Assembly: GCA_000469685.2 (NCBI GenBank) | Contig: LS997565.1 | Span: forward strand, 48,724,501-48,788,500 | Length of the DNA: 64,000 nucleotides | Direction: 5' to 3' | DNA from: Haemonchus contortus | Taxonomy: Eukaryota > Nematoda > Chromadorea > Rhabditida > Trichostrongylidae | Shown: positions 48,513-63,684 of the stretch, in pieces | Layout of the letters: each line of letters opens with the position of its first letter | Numbering within the stretch: position 1 is the first letter of the stretch | Notes under the pieces: generated by a model | The model's database searches: none | What the model was told of the DNA's origin: nothing | The model's input: the letters and a program-made list of their open reading frames with translations, nothing else | Program-made: the position numbers and the translations under genes

Positions 48513-49001
48513 TCAATACTCAATCGGAGCATTTTTGACATCCACTTTATCCCTATTCTTTTTCCATATACGCTGTTTTTTCTGGAGTTCTTCATTCCAA
48601 ATGGAGGTGAGTTCCCAGGGCTGACATATCCACGAAAAGTGGAAGTGTGAGATAGAACCCAATTAAATAGGAACTTTGGATAAATATTCCTCGTCAACGG
48701 AAGAATGTCGCTTTATTCATGGCTGGGGCGTATTTGACTGTCAAAAGAACGGTCTTCTCTGGTCCACTTGGGTTGGTGACCTGGTACAAGCGGGTTATCG
48801 TCGGGCGATGTGATATCTTCATATAAGCACCCCAGATTTCCATAAAGTACTGGATAAAAAAACAACCAACCAATTAAGCCTGAAGAGGGGTTTCTCTACT
48901 CTGAAAACCGTGTTCTCGGTGAAACACCTGCCATCGAATCTTTTCAGCGTCGCTACCGCCGTAAGTGTTCCTGACTTCCAACCCATTCTCATGTGACTGG
49001 G
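48513..49001 (-). CDS. Probable coding exons of an unrecognised small gene, frame unresolved
   Basis: On the minus strand, 48928-49001 (NTYGGSDAEKIRWQ), 48699-48849 (MEIWGAYMKISHRPTITRLY, then VTNPSGPEKTVLLTVKYAP) and 48513-48620 (ELTSIWNEELQKKQRIWKKN, ending IEY and stop) each look protein-like with AG/GT borders. The phase of the last join does not fit, and another frame of the middle block is also open, with a stop overlapping AATAAA. It lies between the synthetase gene and the gene at 47474-48421, all on the same strand. I do not recognise the product. Confidence 0.4.
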
Positions 49002-49132
49002 CTGAAGAGAGTGGAGAATCTGAAGACGCCTATGGGATCAGCCCCACCAGTCGATTTACTCACAATTTCTTCAGTTTGTGTTATCTGTTTTGCCTCTTAC
49101 GAGGGGCAGGTGCATAGAGTAAAAGCACAACT

Positions 49133-49138
49133 TTTATT
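49133..49138 (-). terminator. Polyadenylation signal of the seryl-tRNA synthetase gene
   Basis: TTTATT on the plus strand (AATAAA on the minus), about 230 bases past the stop codon, with no better signal closer. Confidence 0.6.
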
Positions 49139-49368
49139 AACATATCTGAAGTTTTAGTATTGTTTCATACTTAACAAAGCCCATGCCACCAGAAGAAGAA
49201 TTTTGGAATAAATAACAATATGCTTTTACGAATCCAACAAACCACATAAGGAATGGAGGCGGTACAGCCACAAAACAAGCAGTGCATATCAAACAGAAGT
49301 GACTTAGACAAACATAACAGCAACAGGAAGGAGAAATAGGAGATTTTTAAAACAACAGGGTAATTTCA

Positions 49369-53433
<4,065 letters not shown>

Positions 53434-55531
53434 TTTGGGCTAGTTCGAGAAACAGGGCTGTTTAACTGAAAACTTACATACATTGTTGTGTGAAATAGAT
53501 TTGAAAGTCGAAAAAACAAATGGAATTAATGGGGACGAAACTTCGAACATCGTTTTAGTAAGAATCCAATACGAAAAGCACTGTTACAATTTCACAAAGT
53601 GGGTGGCAGAGCAAGAAATAAGCATTGGAGCGCCGTAGCTGCACTGAGTCACGTTGCATAAGGTTACATCATTCTTTGCAATAGGGGAAAACCAGGTGGT
53701 TTACCCGAGAAAGACACCGACCAACTATCCAACATGAACAGCACGGATTCAGGAAGTGCCAACCAACAGCTGTATATTCCGCAGTTGGTTGGCACTGCAT
53801 GTGAAGAGGGAAATGTGAGAGTTTCGTTGAGAGAATGGGTTTTCCATATCACTACCTTTATCATAATCACAAACGTTTGCGGACGGACACACCGACATAC
53901 CGACATACACACAAACCGACAAACCGACACACCAAGTTTCTGCTTTATAAATGAGAGAGATATCGGATGATACCTTAGGAAACGGCGAAGAGGCACCCCT
54001 CATATTCGACACTAGGCGTTAGGGAGTAGAAAATGATGAGTAGCTGGGCCCGTAATGATGCTTGAAAACGTTTTTAGGCAGGGCAATATAGATTTTTAAT
54101 TAAGCCCTAGATCCTAGGAGGACACGGACACGAGCATCAGGGTTCATAAAGTGCGAACAGAGGGAATGGGAGAAAAATTGAACACTCAGTTGAACCCTGA
54201 TTCATTTAATAGTGTGAGCGGTAGTGTGCCAGTACTTTTTCGGCTAAGGGAGTAGGTTACAAGTCCGCAGAGCTAGCTACCCCTACTTTTAAGCACCACT
54301 GTTGAAGAAGAACGGTGTCCCTTTCGCCTATTCGCACACTTCCTCTTCAAGCCCTCATGGCAACACTCATGTGAAACGGTGACAAGGGCAATGTGGACCT
54401 AAAGACCGCCGGCAGGAACAACTTCAACGACAGCCCCGCCTCCAAATGCGTTGACGCATGGCCACTTCGAACTGCTCGTGTCATTAGGTCACAATCAAGG
54501 CACGCTGTTGTTGCACCTCTACTCCAGTACCACATAAAGCTAGAAGCCAGTAAAAAGGGCTCTACTCGCAACTCGAATATCCGAATCACTGTAAACGGCA
54601 GTCTTGAACCACCAGTCGTGCGATGACGGACAAGCTTACCGTGCAACCCAACAATACTTTGACTGCTTGATAAGTCGCTTATTATTACAGGTGCTGCATT
54701 CGATTGGTGGAGATGTTTCATTTTGCAGATGATCTTTTCCTGAATGGCTGAGCCATGCCGACAGTGAGCGTACATTGCCGTAACACAGTTGGAAGTTTCC
54801 GATCAACACCGTTTCAGCCGAAGTCGTTCTTCTTGCTCCTGCAAACGCTCACAAATTCCTATCAACTACTCACAGCGTAACTTCAGTAACGGTAACTGCT
54901 TCTTTGGGTTCTATCTTTCTCATTTATGAAGCAGAAACTTGGTGTATCGTTTTGTAATGAGATAAGTTAGGTTTAATCATCTGATCCCTAAGAAGGTGAA
55001 ATCAGAAGTTCTTCATAAACTTGGTATCCTGGGTGAGAATTTATCTTGAGAAGCTCACTAGGACCGATAAGCGAGTGAAGAGATCCCCCATAGGCCTTTC
55101 TCAAAGCTGGTGATTATAGGCAGTTAGTCACGGGTCGGAACTGCTTTGTAATGGACCGTTCTCAATTTTGCGATACCCCAAACTGCTGGTTAATTGTAAT
55201 GATACTGTTAGAAGGGATGATAATAAACACTGGCACGTGATTATCGCTGAAGATAATCTTCCCCATCACTACTTCTCCCTTCCGGGTAGATCTAGGGCGA
55301 TCTAGGGATTGGTGCGATGGAAGTGCCTCCCAAACTTTTTTATATCCTAGATTGAATAACCTCACCGGTTCATATCCTAAAAGAACAGCACTTTGTTAAG
55401 GCACACGTGAAACAATAGGAATGAAGAAAAGTTCATAAAGATTCCAAATGAAAGTCGATCAATAATCTCCTTTGTATTAGATAAATCATGATTTAAAATG
55501 ACTTATCAAAAATGATTACCTTCGATTTCAG
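53434..55531. other. Upstream of the synthetase; no supported gene
   Basis: Contains a repeat end with short tandem ACCGACA units (53870-53935). A motif near 53927-53963 (ACACCAAGTTTCTGCTTTAT) returns inverted near 54913-54950, so the two may bound one element. The minus-strand frame 54347-54775 has no recognisable family and no splice support. No promoter element is identified. Confidence 0.5.
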
Positions 55532-56019
55532 CCAACGAACTTCGCTGTACCTGTCCTCATCCTCCATCCTTAAGCTATCAATCTCATGGTCGTGCTAACA
55601 TTCTACTGTCAAGGCCAGTGTCACACCTCAGCCAATCGGCTTCCGTCCAACCGAAGATACGCGATATTCCTATCGTTACCAACAAAGGATATTCCCAAAG
55701 CACTCACCACTATTCCCAATACTTTCCTGCTCAGAATTTTCATCGATTTCGATATGGACACTTTGGGCAACCCGCAGGGCGATATTCAAGGTAAGTACTG
55801 TTCTTCACTTGAACAGGTTCCCTAAGATTGACATAGATGAATAGGGAAGAGTTCCAGGATAGATCTTCCCCAATGGGCATTTTGGTTCCAGATGCTGCCC
55901 TTCTGGCGCTACATCGTTCATCTCCCAGCCATGCTTCAGCCCTCCACAATTTCATTACGCTCAAGTATGCCATCCAAGCTACACCATCAAAGACGATGAG
56001 CATCGAGTTCAACAAATCT
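55532..56019 (+). CDS. Two putative exons of an unrecognised gene
   Basis: Exon 55532-55790, bounded by TTTCAG and GTAAGT, can read ANELRCTCPHPPSLSYQSHG through to FRYGHFGQPAGRYS. Exon 55845-56019 (REEFQDRSSPMGILVPDAAL) joins it in phase and ends at GTAAGC. Two other frames are also open over parts of these blocks, so the frame choice is weak. The exons could be the 5' part of the gene seen further right, but no link is shown. Confidence 0.4.
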
Positions 56020-56310
56020 GTAAGCTGCAACTTTTTCAGATATTGATGGGAATTTAGGTTTTTCATTTGCTCAAGATCTAGTTGTGAAGCTGTTCGGGGT
56101 AATTCATTATTACTTGGCATACTTCCAATCCCCTGTGATTTACAGCTGAATAAATCTATCTAGAAAAAGTTTCGTTCAACGAAAATTAGAACCAAATTGG
56201 GTCAATATTATGACTCAGGTGGTCCTGAGTTCAACACAGCAATGTGTAACAATCAAGTTATTCGAGGCGCATTTCATATGTGAGAATCTCTACCGACCAC
56301 GCACATCGTG

Positions 56311-56382
56311 TCCCATGTGGTCTAGTGGTTAGGATTCGTGGTTTTCACCCACGCGGCCCGGGTTCGATTCCCGGCATGGGAA
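56311..56382 (+). tRNA. tRNA-Glu (anticodon TTC)
   Basis: A 72-base cloverleaf: acceptor strands TCCCATG / CATGGGA, D arm with GTCTAGTGGTTAGGAT, anticodon stem CGTGG / CCACG with loop TTTTCAC (anticodon TTC at 56344-56346), T arm with GGTTCGATTCC. The A and B boxes match consensus and a TTTT terminator follows a few bases downstream. It has no intron and no CCA. It reads GAA codons. Confidence 0.97.
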
Positions 56383-58120
56383 GATCTTTTGCATTTTATG
56401 TGGTGATCATGAAATACGGTTATGATGGCTAGGCCAAAGTTGTTTTTGCTCTTTAATACCCCTAGTGAATGGGAATAGCGTGGAAGACTGTTTTCTCTGG
56501 GAAACTTCGCCCAATCCACGTAATGGGTCTTGTACTCGGGCTACTTATACGCCACAAAAAATACCTAACTGTCCATGATAATGAAAATAGTCATACTGTT
56601 GATAACAAATTCCTAAAAAGGAAGCTCCGCTCAGTCATTTTCCAATTTCTCTATAAGTTTTTCGGCTTGCAAGTTGTGGTAGTCATTGTATTTCAGGTTA
56701 CTTACGAGTATATCCCAAATATACTTCGGAACTGTTCGTGGTAGGTTATGGCAGCGATTTTTTCAGTCTAGACAATCACGGAAGGGCTTAGTAGGACGAG
56801 CACCAAGAAACCAGACCGACGGGAGATCTCTTCTCACGGTGGCTCCAGCACTATACTGGTCAAATACATCCCCATAACTCTGAAGCTGCATAGTTTTATG
56901 GGTTTTACATTCGAGAAAGTATGTGGCTAGTAGGGTGTGGGTCGTATCCAGCTCATATAGAAACTTCTCTAGATGTTCTTGCTCATCTTCTGGAGTGAAC
57001 GAATCCCTTTACAGTTCAAAATACCTTCTCAGTCCATTTGTATGGAAAGCAGAAATCGACTAGGCGCCTAGGAAGTCTATACCTACTTAAAAACGCTTGC
57101 TCTTTTTAGTCAGGGGGAAAACGAACTGCGAAAGCAACCCTGGACCGGTTTAGGAGCAGGAAGATAAGGCATATAGCCCCCTGATATCTTTTCATGCTTT
57201 TAAGTTTGAAGTTAAATTTGTTCCACCGAACTCATCCCCGTCCTTTCCCGTTGTCTTAGATTAGCTTACCTAATGTAAGATTACCTAGGTTCTCTGGATT
57301 CCGAGAGAAAACTCCTCGTACAAGTTCACTTCAGGCCGAATACATGAGCCTTGAACGTGTGTTCGCCCACCCGGTTTTATTAGCAAGTTGGGTTCTGCCA
57401 TCCAGTCATCCCTACTTTTCAGTCGTCCTTCTGCGAGCTCCATTGAGAGGTTCGTGGGTAAAACCTCGATTACAGCGAGTTTTTCAAAGTTTATGTTGTA
57501 GATGCGATCTGCTGCGATCCGTTCAGCAATGTCTGCGTGACCACCATTGGTGGAAAACAGCGACGCAGGCACCGTCAGGCATCATTTGACCGTGGGTATC
57601 CTTAGATGGGAGCAAATAATCATTCTAATCGGCCTTTGTTTCCAGCACAGTCTTTGTATGACATTATGGGACCATCGAAGGAAGAACGCTGCAGCTCACC
57701 ATCATGTTCAACCTGCAACGACGACGACCGTTCAGAGGTAAGCTCAGAACAGAACCTTCCAACTGGGCTAGCAACTGGCATAGTGGTTTTCGCTTGAGAG
57801 CGATCTTTCAGTTCCGCAGTGCGGTTGAAACAATTCACAGCTAATCAGTTAGCAGCTGCTGGATGTCTTTAACCTCTCTCGAAACAATTCCTCCCAAAAG
57901 GGAGCTTGAGCTTTGACAAAGAGCTAGAACGGAGCGAAGCGAGGTAGCGCTGATAGGTGCTTCGAGCATTACTCCAGAATCACTCGGGAGTTGAAATTAT
58001 CGCTTTAATTTGACAATTCACTCAGTGTTTATCCTGTGCTACGTCGCGGCTCCTCCTCAATGCCGACTCGATTCGAATCAGCGAAGGTAAGCAGTACAGT
58101 GATAACTCGTCCGCTCGAAT
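56383..58120. other. No feature recognised
   Basis: About 1.7 kb with short open frames on both strands, the longest 95 codons at 57285-57572 (minus). None has splice or family support. I see no repeats shared with other parts of the window. Confidence 0.5.
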
Positions 58121-59853
58121 TTCTTCCCCAGAGGTGTGCTTCGTTGCGCGCCTCCGTCGAAACTAGGTCATGCCGCAGCAGCCGCAGGCGGCGGGTCAGC
58201 CCGCGATCTTTGACAAACGTCGCAGTTGACAGGGGGGCATACGAATTGCGCTTGGTCCACGGCATTCAGTCAAAAGAGAAGATAACACGACCAAATGCAA
58301 ATCATTCATTCCACTGTCACATGGTGGTACTGTAGTATCATCTCGAGAGGGTACGGGAACGAATTTTCGATCGCACCTAATCAAGCTCGCCTCGCACCTA
58401 GGCGCGAAGTGACCTTAATTAGGTGCGAAGGCTCCGCGGTAGTTACGCTGCTCGCACTCGCTACTAACCGAATTAAAACTTGTCATTTAAGGAAGATAAT
58501 GACAGTTTCAAAAAATAGAGACTCTTTTGAAAAATGTTGACAAAATAAATAAAAAATATATATAAAAAATATAAAATAATAATATATAAATATTAAAATT
58601 TTTCGAAGAAAAAGTTCCAATATCAACTTCAACGGTTTTGAGAGTTTTATTTACACACATAATAATTTAATTCAATATACTTTGTGAACAAAGTTTGTGT
58701 GATATGCGAGAAAACGTTTCAAATCAATAGTAATAAGAATTTATAAGTAAAAAAAAAACTTAGATAGTTTTTTTTTGTTATGAAACGGGACATCTTTATA
58801 CAAAATTCTTGTATCCTGGCGGCTTACTCCTTGTTGTGGCTGGTTGTGGGTTCAGCTCTTTTGAGGGGGGGGGGGCTGCGTTGGTGCAAGAAACGTGCAG
58901 AGCGATTGCTGTGTAATGGAATTCAACTGCATTGGAGAAGGTTGTACGGGTGCAGAAAACGTGTAGAAAGAAGGTTGTGTTACGGGATCCAGCTGCTTTG
59001 GAGGAGGCTGTGTAGACGCAGAACCTCCGAAAAAATATTTTGTAGTGCTAGGGCTTTCGGAGCAAAAGTGAAAAGCTCGAACAGTGGAGAAAATGGAGCT
59101 CATGGACCGCGCACTCCTAAATAGTTTGGAGCGGGAGGACACCCTGTAAGTTCATCGAAACAGTACAATGTGTCTCTAGAACACATGGTAATGCCTTATA
59201 AAGTAAGCAGTAGTTGAAGTACTCACCCAACTAGTTAAATAGTCCTCGATAACCCCTCCTCAAGGTGTTGAATTTAGACCGAAGACTTGCTAAATGCCGT
59301 AAATACTGTGAAATGGCCAGCATGGTGAGCCGTAGGGCGTTCAATGACCTCTCAATGAAGAGTAGTCCCAATACTAAACAACTCTAGAGAACTACATCGC
59401 TTCTGTGAAGGTTGTTTGCTATCGCAAATAAGCGAAAATACCGAAACAAGAAGTGAACTATACTGATTCACCCATTTTTCAGGAGCTTGAAACGAAATAT
59501 ATTGAACTTGTCTACTATGCATGAAAATAAAACTCTCAAAACCGTTGAAATCGATATTGAAATTTTTCCTTTCAAAAAACTCATTTTTTAAAGGGAAACT
59601 CCATTTTGTTGAACTGTCACTATCCTCTCTAGTCTAGAAGTTTTAACTCGGTTAGTAGCGAGTGCGGGCAGCATAATTATAGCGTAGTATTCGCACCTAA
59701 TTAAGGTCACTTCGCACCTAGGTGCGAGGCGAGCTTGATTAGGTGCGATCGAAAATTCGTTCGCACACCCATCTCGAGACCTCAGTGGGGTGTGCCGCGC
59801 GAGAAGTGGGCGGGATGACCTATTTCGACGGACGTGCGCAACACACGTCCTCG
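58121..59853. mobile_element. Inverted-repeat element family M, split by a younger insertion
   Basis: The left part 58121-58348 (GTGTGCTTCGTTGCGCGCCT...) and the right part 59771-59853 (ATCTCGAGACC ... GACGGACGTGCGCAACACAC) together correspond, in reverse orientation, to the intact copy at 63023-63313. The 1,422 bases between them are another element. Confidence 0.78.
58349..59770. mobile_element. 1,422-bp element with ~130-bp inverted termini and 9-bp target duplication
   Basis: The termini GGGTACGGGAACGAATTTTC and (inverted) GGGTGTGCGAACGAATTTTC continue as inverted repeats through GATCGCACCTAATCAAGCTC for about 130 bp. ATCTCGAGA flanks both sides (58340-58348 and 59771-59779). Long inverted ends with a 9-bp duplication are typical of Mutator-like elements (family knowledge). 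The AT-rich interior has a further inverted pair (CAACGGTTTTGAGAGTTTTA near 58628 and 59530) and a G-run near 58866. No transposase is present. Confidence 0.85.
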
Positions 59854-59926
59854 CTTCCCCAGAGTCTGAAAAGAAAGTGTTTCAGCCGATCCAGAAGCTT
59901 GCTGTTGCGCCTCATTTTCGGAACCC

Positions 59927-60574
59927 TTGACGTTGGATAATGATGTCTACGAAAGCGACAGCAAAGAAGACTCAGAGATGCCTCGTCGTAAGCCATACAC
60001 TACTGAAGCGTCGTCGTCTACAAGCCGTGGTAATCGTCCTGACAGCAGTTCGCAGAGAAGTCGTCGATCCTATAGACAGTCGATCATAACGAAGGAAACA
60101 ACGGTAGGAAACTAAATTTTTTTCACCCATAGAACTTCTTGTCATACCGTTTTTTTTCAGGGCGGACGGTCTGAGACTGTTACTGCTGAACGTGAAGCAC
60201 TGAGCATCCTACAGAATTTGGAAAGCTTTTTCGGTTTGAAAACCACTTCGATCGGTAGTAGCAGGCCGGCGGATAGCAGGGCTGGAACAGATTGGTTCGT
60301 TTTTGACCATACTTACACTTATCTGTGATCCGGTAGATGAATGTGCGAAATCGCTGAGTAGGCCATCAGAAGCTGGAAGGATGAGGCCTTCCAAAGACTT
60401 TGTGGTTCCACGTCCTTCCACTACGGTAGCATGGCTGCCCAACTGATGAACGCGACTGTATTTGGGACCTCAACTCTTTCCGTAAGTGTCCCGAAGTGGA
60501 ACCCTGCGGCTATGGTAAATGAGGTCGACCTTATGGAAAAGCTTGGGCTGTTTACTGACAACGAGGATCTGTAG
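59927..60574 (+). CDS. Putative exons of an unrecognised gene
   Basis: A first exon of uncertain start reads NDVYESDSKEDSEMPRRKPY, then a Ser/Arg-rich stretch to ITKETT at a GTAGGA donor (60107). After TTTTTTTTCAG, exon 60161 onward reads GGRSETVTAEREALSILQNL, ESFFGLKTTSI. A last block (about 60362-60574) reads AIRSWKDEAFQRLCGSTSFH through LMEKLGLFTDNEDL to a stop. The join between the second and third blocks is not resolved. The N-terminal part looks disordered. I do not recognise the family. Confidence 0.42.
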
Positions 60575-60874
60575 GAGAACTGTGAAATCACGGTCATAGG
60601 GTAGGAGTTTCGTTTCGCCCACAGCCATCATCGATTTTGAGCAAGTTGTGGGGTTCCGCGACGTTACTTCTTCGCATTTGATAGTTGCCTCGCTGTTTGC
60701 CATTGTCAAAGTGAGTGAATTAGATAGTTGACTCGAAGTGCGGTATGCCATTCAAACTTCAATCCGCTACCAGTGGAATCTGAAATATGCGAATAGCAAA
60801 AAAAAGCTTCTACAATTTTTTCTTCATTTTCCTTTAATAATTGTAGTTCTTCCCGAATTATAATTCAATTCCAG

Positions 60875-63684
60875 TTGTTCTTGTTGTTATACCACCATGT
60901 GCTCGAGTTGTCATAATCGGAACGATAGTGAGTCCACAGGTTCAACTGCACGCCTTATCTGCTACTGTCCTGGTAGGTAATTCGAGAAATTTCCCAAAAA
61001 ACGTCATTCTGGTCCAAAATTTCCCCCTACCTCGGGTTTGGAGTTCCCTTTAATGAATTAAATAAGCCTGGGGGGGTCAGAGTAACTAAGATCACAGAGT
61101 CATTAGTGTGCCCATTTCAGAATGCCGAGGCTCGGACGTAACTCAGGATCTCTTCAGGTATGTACCTGGTTTCTATCTAAAAAAAATCCATAAAAAGGCG
61201 AATGAGAATGACACTTCCGGAAAATATGAAAGCGTCCAGCTTCTCTCCTGGAAATTTTCATGGTAATTGAGCTGTAGCGTAGAAAACCAGGGGTGAGGTG
61301 AAGTAGTGCCAGGTGGCGTACGATCACGCGCATATCTTTGGATCAGATCCTTGACTGACACTCATCTGGGCCAAGTAAGCCTTCCATCCCTCGAGAGTCG
61401 GTTCATTTGTACCAGTTTAGCTTGTTCGGATAAAATTACTGACTTGTACATCGCTTAGCTACTGCAAGTCATTGTATAGGCAACATACGCATTTAAATGC
61501 GACCACTTCTGGATGGAAAGCGAGTGCGGGGCGCATCCCAAAACTGAATCGAGCAACGACAAAGGCCCTCCTTTCATCCTTCAATGGTAAATCGATTGGT
61601 TGGGAATTTCAGATCAGCTAAGTATCGCGTTGGTAGCCAGTCTACTGGTTCAACTGCAGAGCTCATATGTTACTGCCCCGGTGAGTATGAATTTCCGGCA
61701 ATATTCATCCTTTCCCATTCTCCCCTATTTTTCGAAATTCCGCCAAATTCCTCCTGTTTTTGCCTCCGACGGTAGTTTGACCTCAAGAACATGAAATTGC
61801 CATCCATTGGGCACGAAATGGGCTAACCCTCCCTCACATGTCTGGGACATTATTCTATTTCATAGGAAGTGGTACGGCACGATTATCAGGCTCTTTCAGA
61901 CCTACCAGGTGAATAACTAATGTTGATAGTCAGAAAATCTTCGAGGGCAAATTTTCAGCTATAGTATGCCTTAGACAATATTAATTGAGGGGTGAAGAAT
62001 TCAGCCAGAATTCCGAAAAATAGGGTCATGGAAAATGAAAAATGTCTGTATCCTTATGATCATCTTAAGTCTCCCACTCTTTTGATCACAAGAATCCAAA
62101 CATAAACCGAAAGAATAAAGAATATAAGAAAGAATATAAGCAAGTCATGCATCAATAAAATGCCTCTTTTTAGAATGCCAGGGCGGAGGAGGTGTAGTGG
62201 CAAGTGGCGCACTATATCACACGCACGGTCGGGGGTTCGAATCTCGGATCGATGCCCGTCTAGGCCAACCAAGCCTTCCATCCCTCCGGGGTCGGCGAAT
62301 TGGTACCAGACTTGTCTGGGAGGATAAAAGCACTGACTTGTACATCGGCTCGCCACCGCAAGTCATTGTATAGGCCACATACGCACTCATTACGCCACTA
62401 CGATTCTGAATGGAAGTCGAGTGCGGGGGCGCATCCCTCAGACGGGATTGATTAACGCCGAAAAATTTATCCTTTTATTCTTTTTAGAATGCCGTGGCTC
62501 CAGAAACGTTCAAGATCCTTCCAGGTATTTTACTTTCTCCAAAAACTCTTGAAAACTAGCACAAATAGCTAGTTACCTTTTCTGTTGACTTTCTACCCCT
62601 GTTTGAATTTCACCCAGAATTCATTACGAACTTTCTGTTTTGGATGGGACCAAGGTAGCTCAAATGTAATTTTCAGTCCTGAGACGCCCTCCAAGAATGA
62701 GCCCTCCAACAACGAGTCTACAGGTTCAACTACACAGTCTACCTGTAACTGTCGTAGTGAGTAAAGTTCACAGTTCCTCTATGATTCCTTTAGCTCCTCT
62801 ATATGGAGGTTGTCTAACAAAATCCTGAATTTTGATCCCCGAGACACCATGGGCACGAAGTCGGCTTTCACTTGACTAGAAAAGACCTGTCGTGGGTGAA
62901 ACATAATTTTGCGTTCATACTTGAAGCGCCAGGCGTCAGCTTCAGCAGGAGTCATCGAAAGATTCATCTAAAGTCAGTCAAACTATTCTCTAGAGCGCAT
63001 TTCTGATAAATACAGTCCAAGGGAGAACGTCCGTTGCGCGCGGCCGTCGAAAGTAGGTCACCCCGCCCACTTTGCGCATGGCGCACCCCACTTAGGTCTC
63101 GAGATGACATTACAGTACCACCAAGTGTCAGTGGAGCGAATGATTTGCATTTGTCCGTGTTATCTTCTCTTTGGCTGATTGCCGTGGACCAAGTGCAAGT
63201 CGTTTGCCCACAGACAACTGTGACATCCGTCAAGTATCGCAGGCTGACCCGCCGCATGCGACGGCTGCGGCGTGACCTAGTTCTGACGGACGTGCGCAAC
63301 GAAGCGCACCCCAGTCCAAGATAAGAGCGGTTTTCGTGAATAAGCTACGGCGAAAATTAGGTGGTGGATATTGGAAAAAATATTAGGGTTTTCTATGACA
63401 ATACAAAGTTACCAGCTCCCTCAACCTTAAAAAGCCACATATAAATTGGAAAAAAACCTTGGAATGGTGATGCGTAACTTTTCAGAATGCAGTGGCTCGA
63501 AGAACGTTCAGAATCTTCCAAGGTACCTTTTTAGAAATAAAATTAAATAGAAAGAAGTTTAGCTCCACCGTTTTTATTACTCAGTACTGAAATATACTAG
63601 TTTAATCTTGCAATTTCAGTCCGAAAATTCCCTCTACCAGCGAATCTACCGGTTCAACTACACAGCCTACCTGTAACTGTCCTA
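60875..63684 (+). CDS. Array of duplicated small exons coding a Cys/Ser/Thr-rich repeat protein (partial, runs off the window)
   Basis: Two exon types alternate. Type A (37 nt, one of 43 nt): 61121-61157, 61866-61908, 62488-62524 and 63486-63522, coding ECRGSDVTQDLF, GSGTARLSGSFRPT, ECRGSRNVQDPS and ECSGSKNVQNLP in register. Type B: 60875-60972, 61613-61680, 62677-62756 and 63620-63684, each ending like ESTGSTTQPTCNCP. All A exons are phase 1 to 2 and all B exons phase 2 to 1, so an A+B pair can be duplicated without breaking the frame. The product looks secreted (paired Cys, Ser/Thr-rich), but no start or signal peptide is visible, and the array probably continues beyond 64000. No known domain is recognised. 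Confidence 0.75.
61291..61583 (+). mobile_element. tRNA-derived SINE, older copy
   Basis: Shares the head (GGTGAAGTAGTGCCAGGTGG), the body (GTAAGCCTTCCATCCCTC, GACTTGTACATCGC) and the tail (CTTTCATCCTT) with the intact copies but has many substitutions and a damaged B box. It lies in the intron between cassette exons 61157 and 61613. Confidence 0.78.
62180..62478 (+). mobile_element. Full-length tRNA-derived SINE inserted at a splice acceptor
   Basis: Nearly identical to the 17177 copy. A box TGGTGTAGTGG-like (GGTGTAGTGG), B box region GGTTCGAATCT with one change, tail TTTATCCTTTTAT. The 15-bp target duplication TCTTTTTAGAATGCC (62165-62179 and 62479-62493) spans the acceptor AG and the first seven bases of cassette exon 62488-62524. 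Confidence 0.92.
63023..63313 (+). mobile_element. Inverted-repeat element family M, intact copy
   Basis: It begins ACGTCCGTTGCGCGCGGCCG and ends GACGGACGTGCGCAACGAAG, inverted over roughly 30 bp with mismatches. It carries the same interior (ATTACAGTACCACCAAGTGT) as the split copy at 58-59.9 kb. It sits in the intron between cassette exons 62756 and 63486. Confidence 0.78.

Noticed and set aside
54393..54626. 77-codon plus-strand frame
   Set aside because: Overlaps the previous frame on the other strand with no better support.
54347..54775. 142-codon minus-strand frame
   Set aside because: No domain recognised, opposite frames are open as well, and no splice context; I could not support it as a gene.
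57285..57572. 95-codon minus-strand frame
   Set aside because: Protein-like composition but no recognised family, no splice sites fitting neighbours, isolated in featureless DNA.
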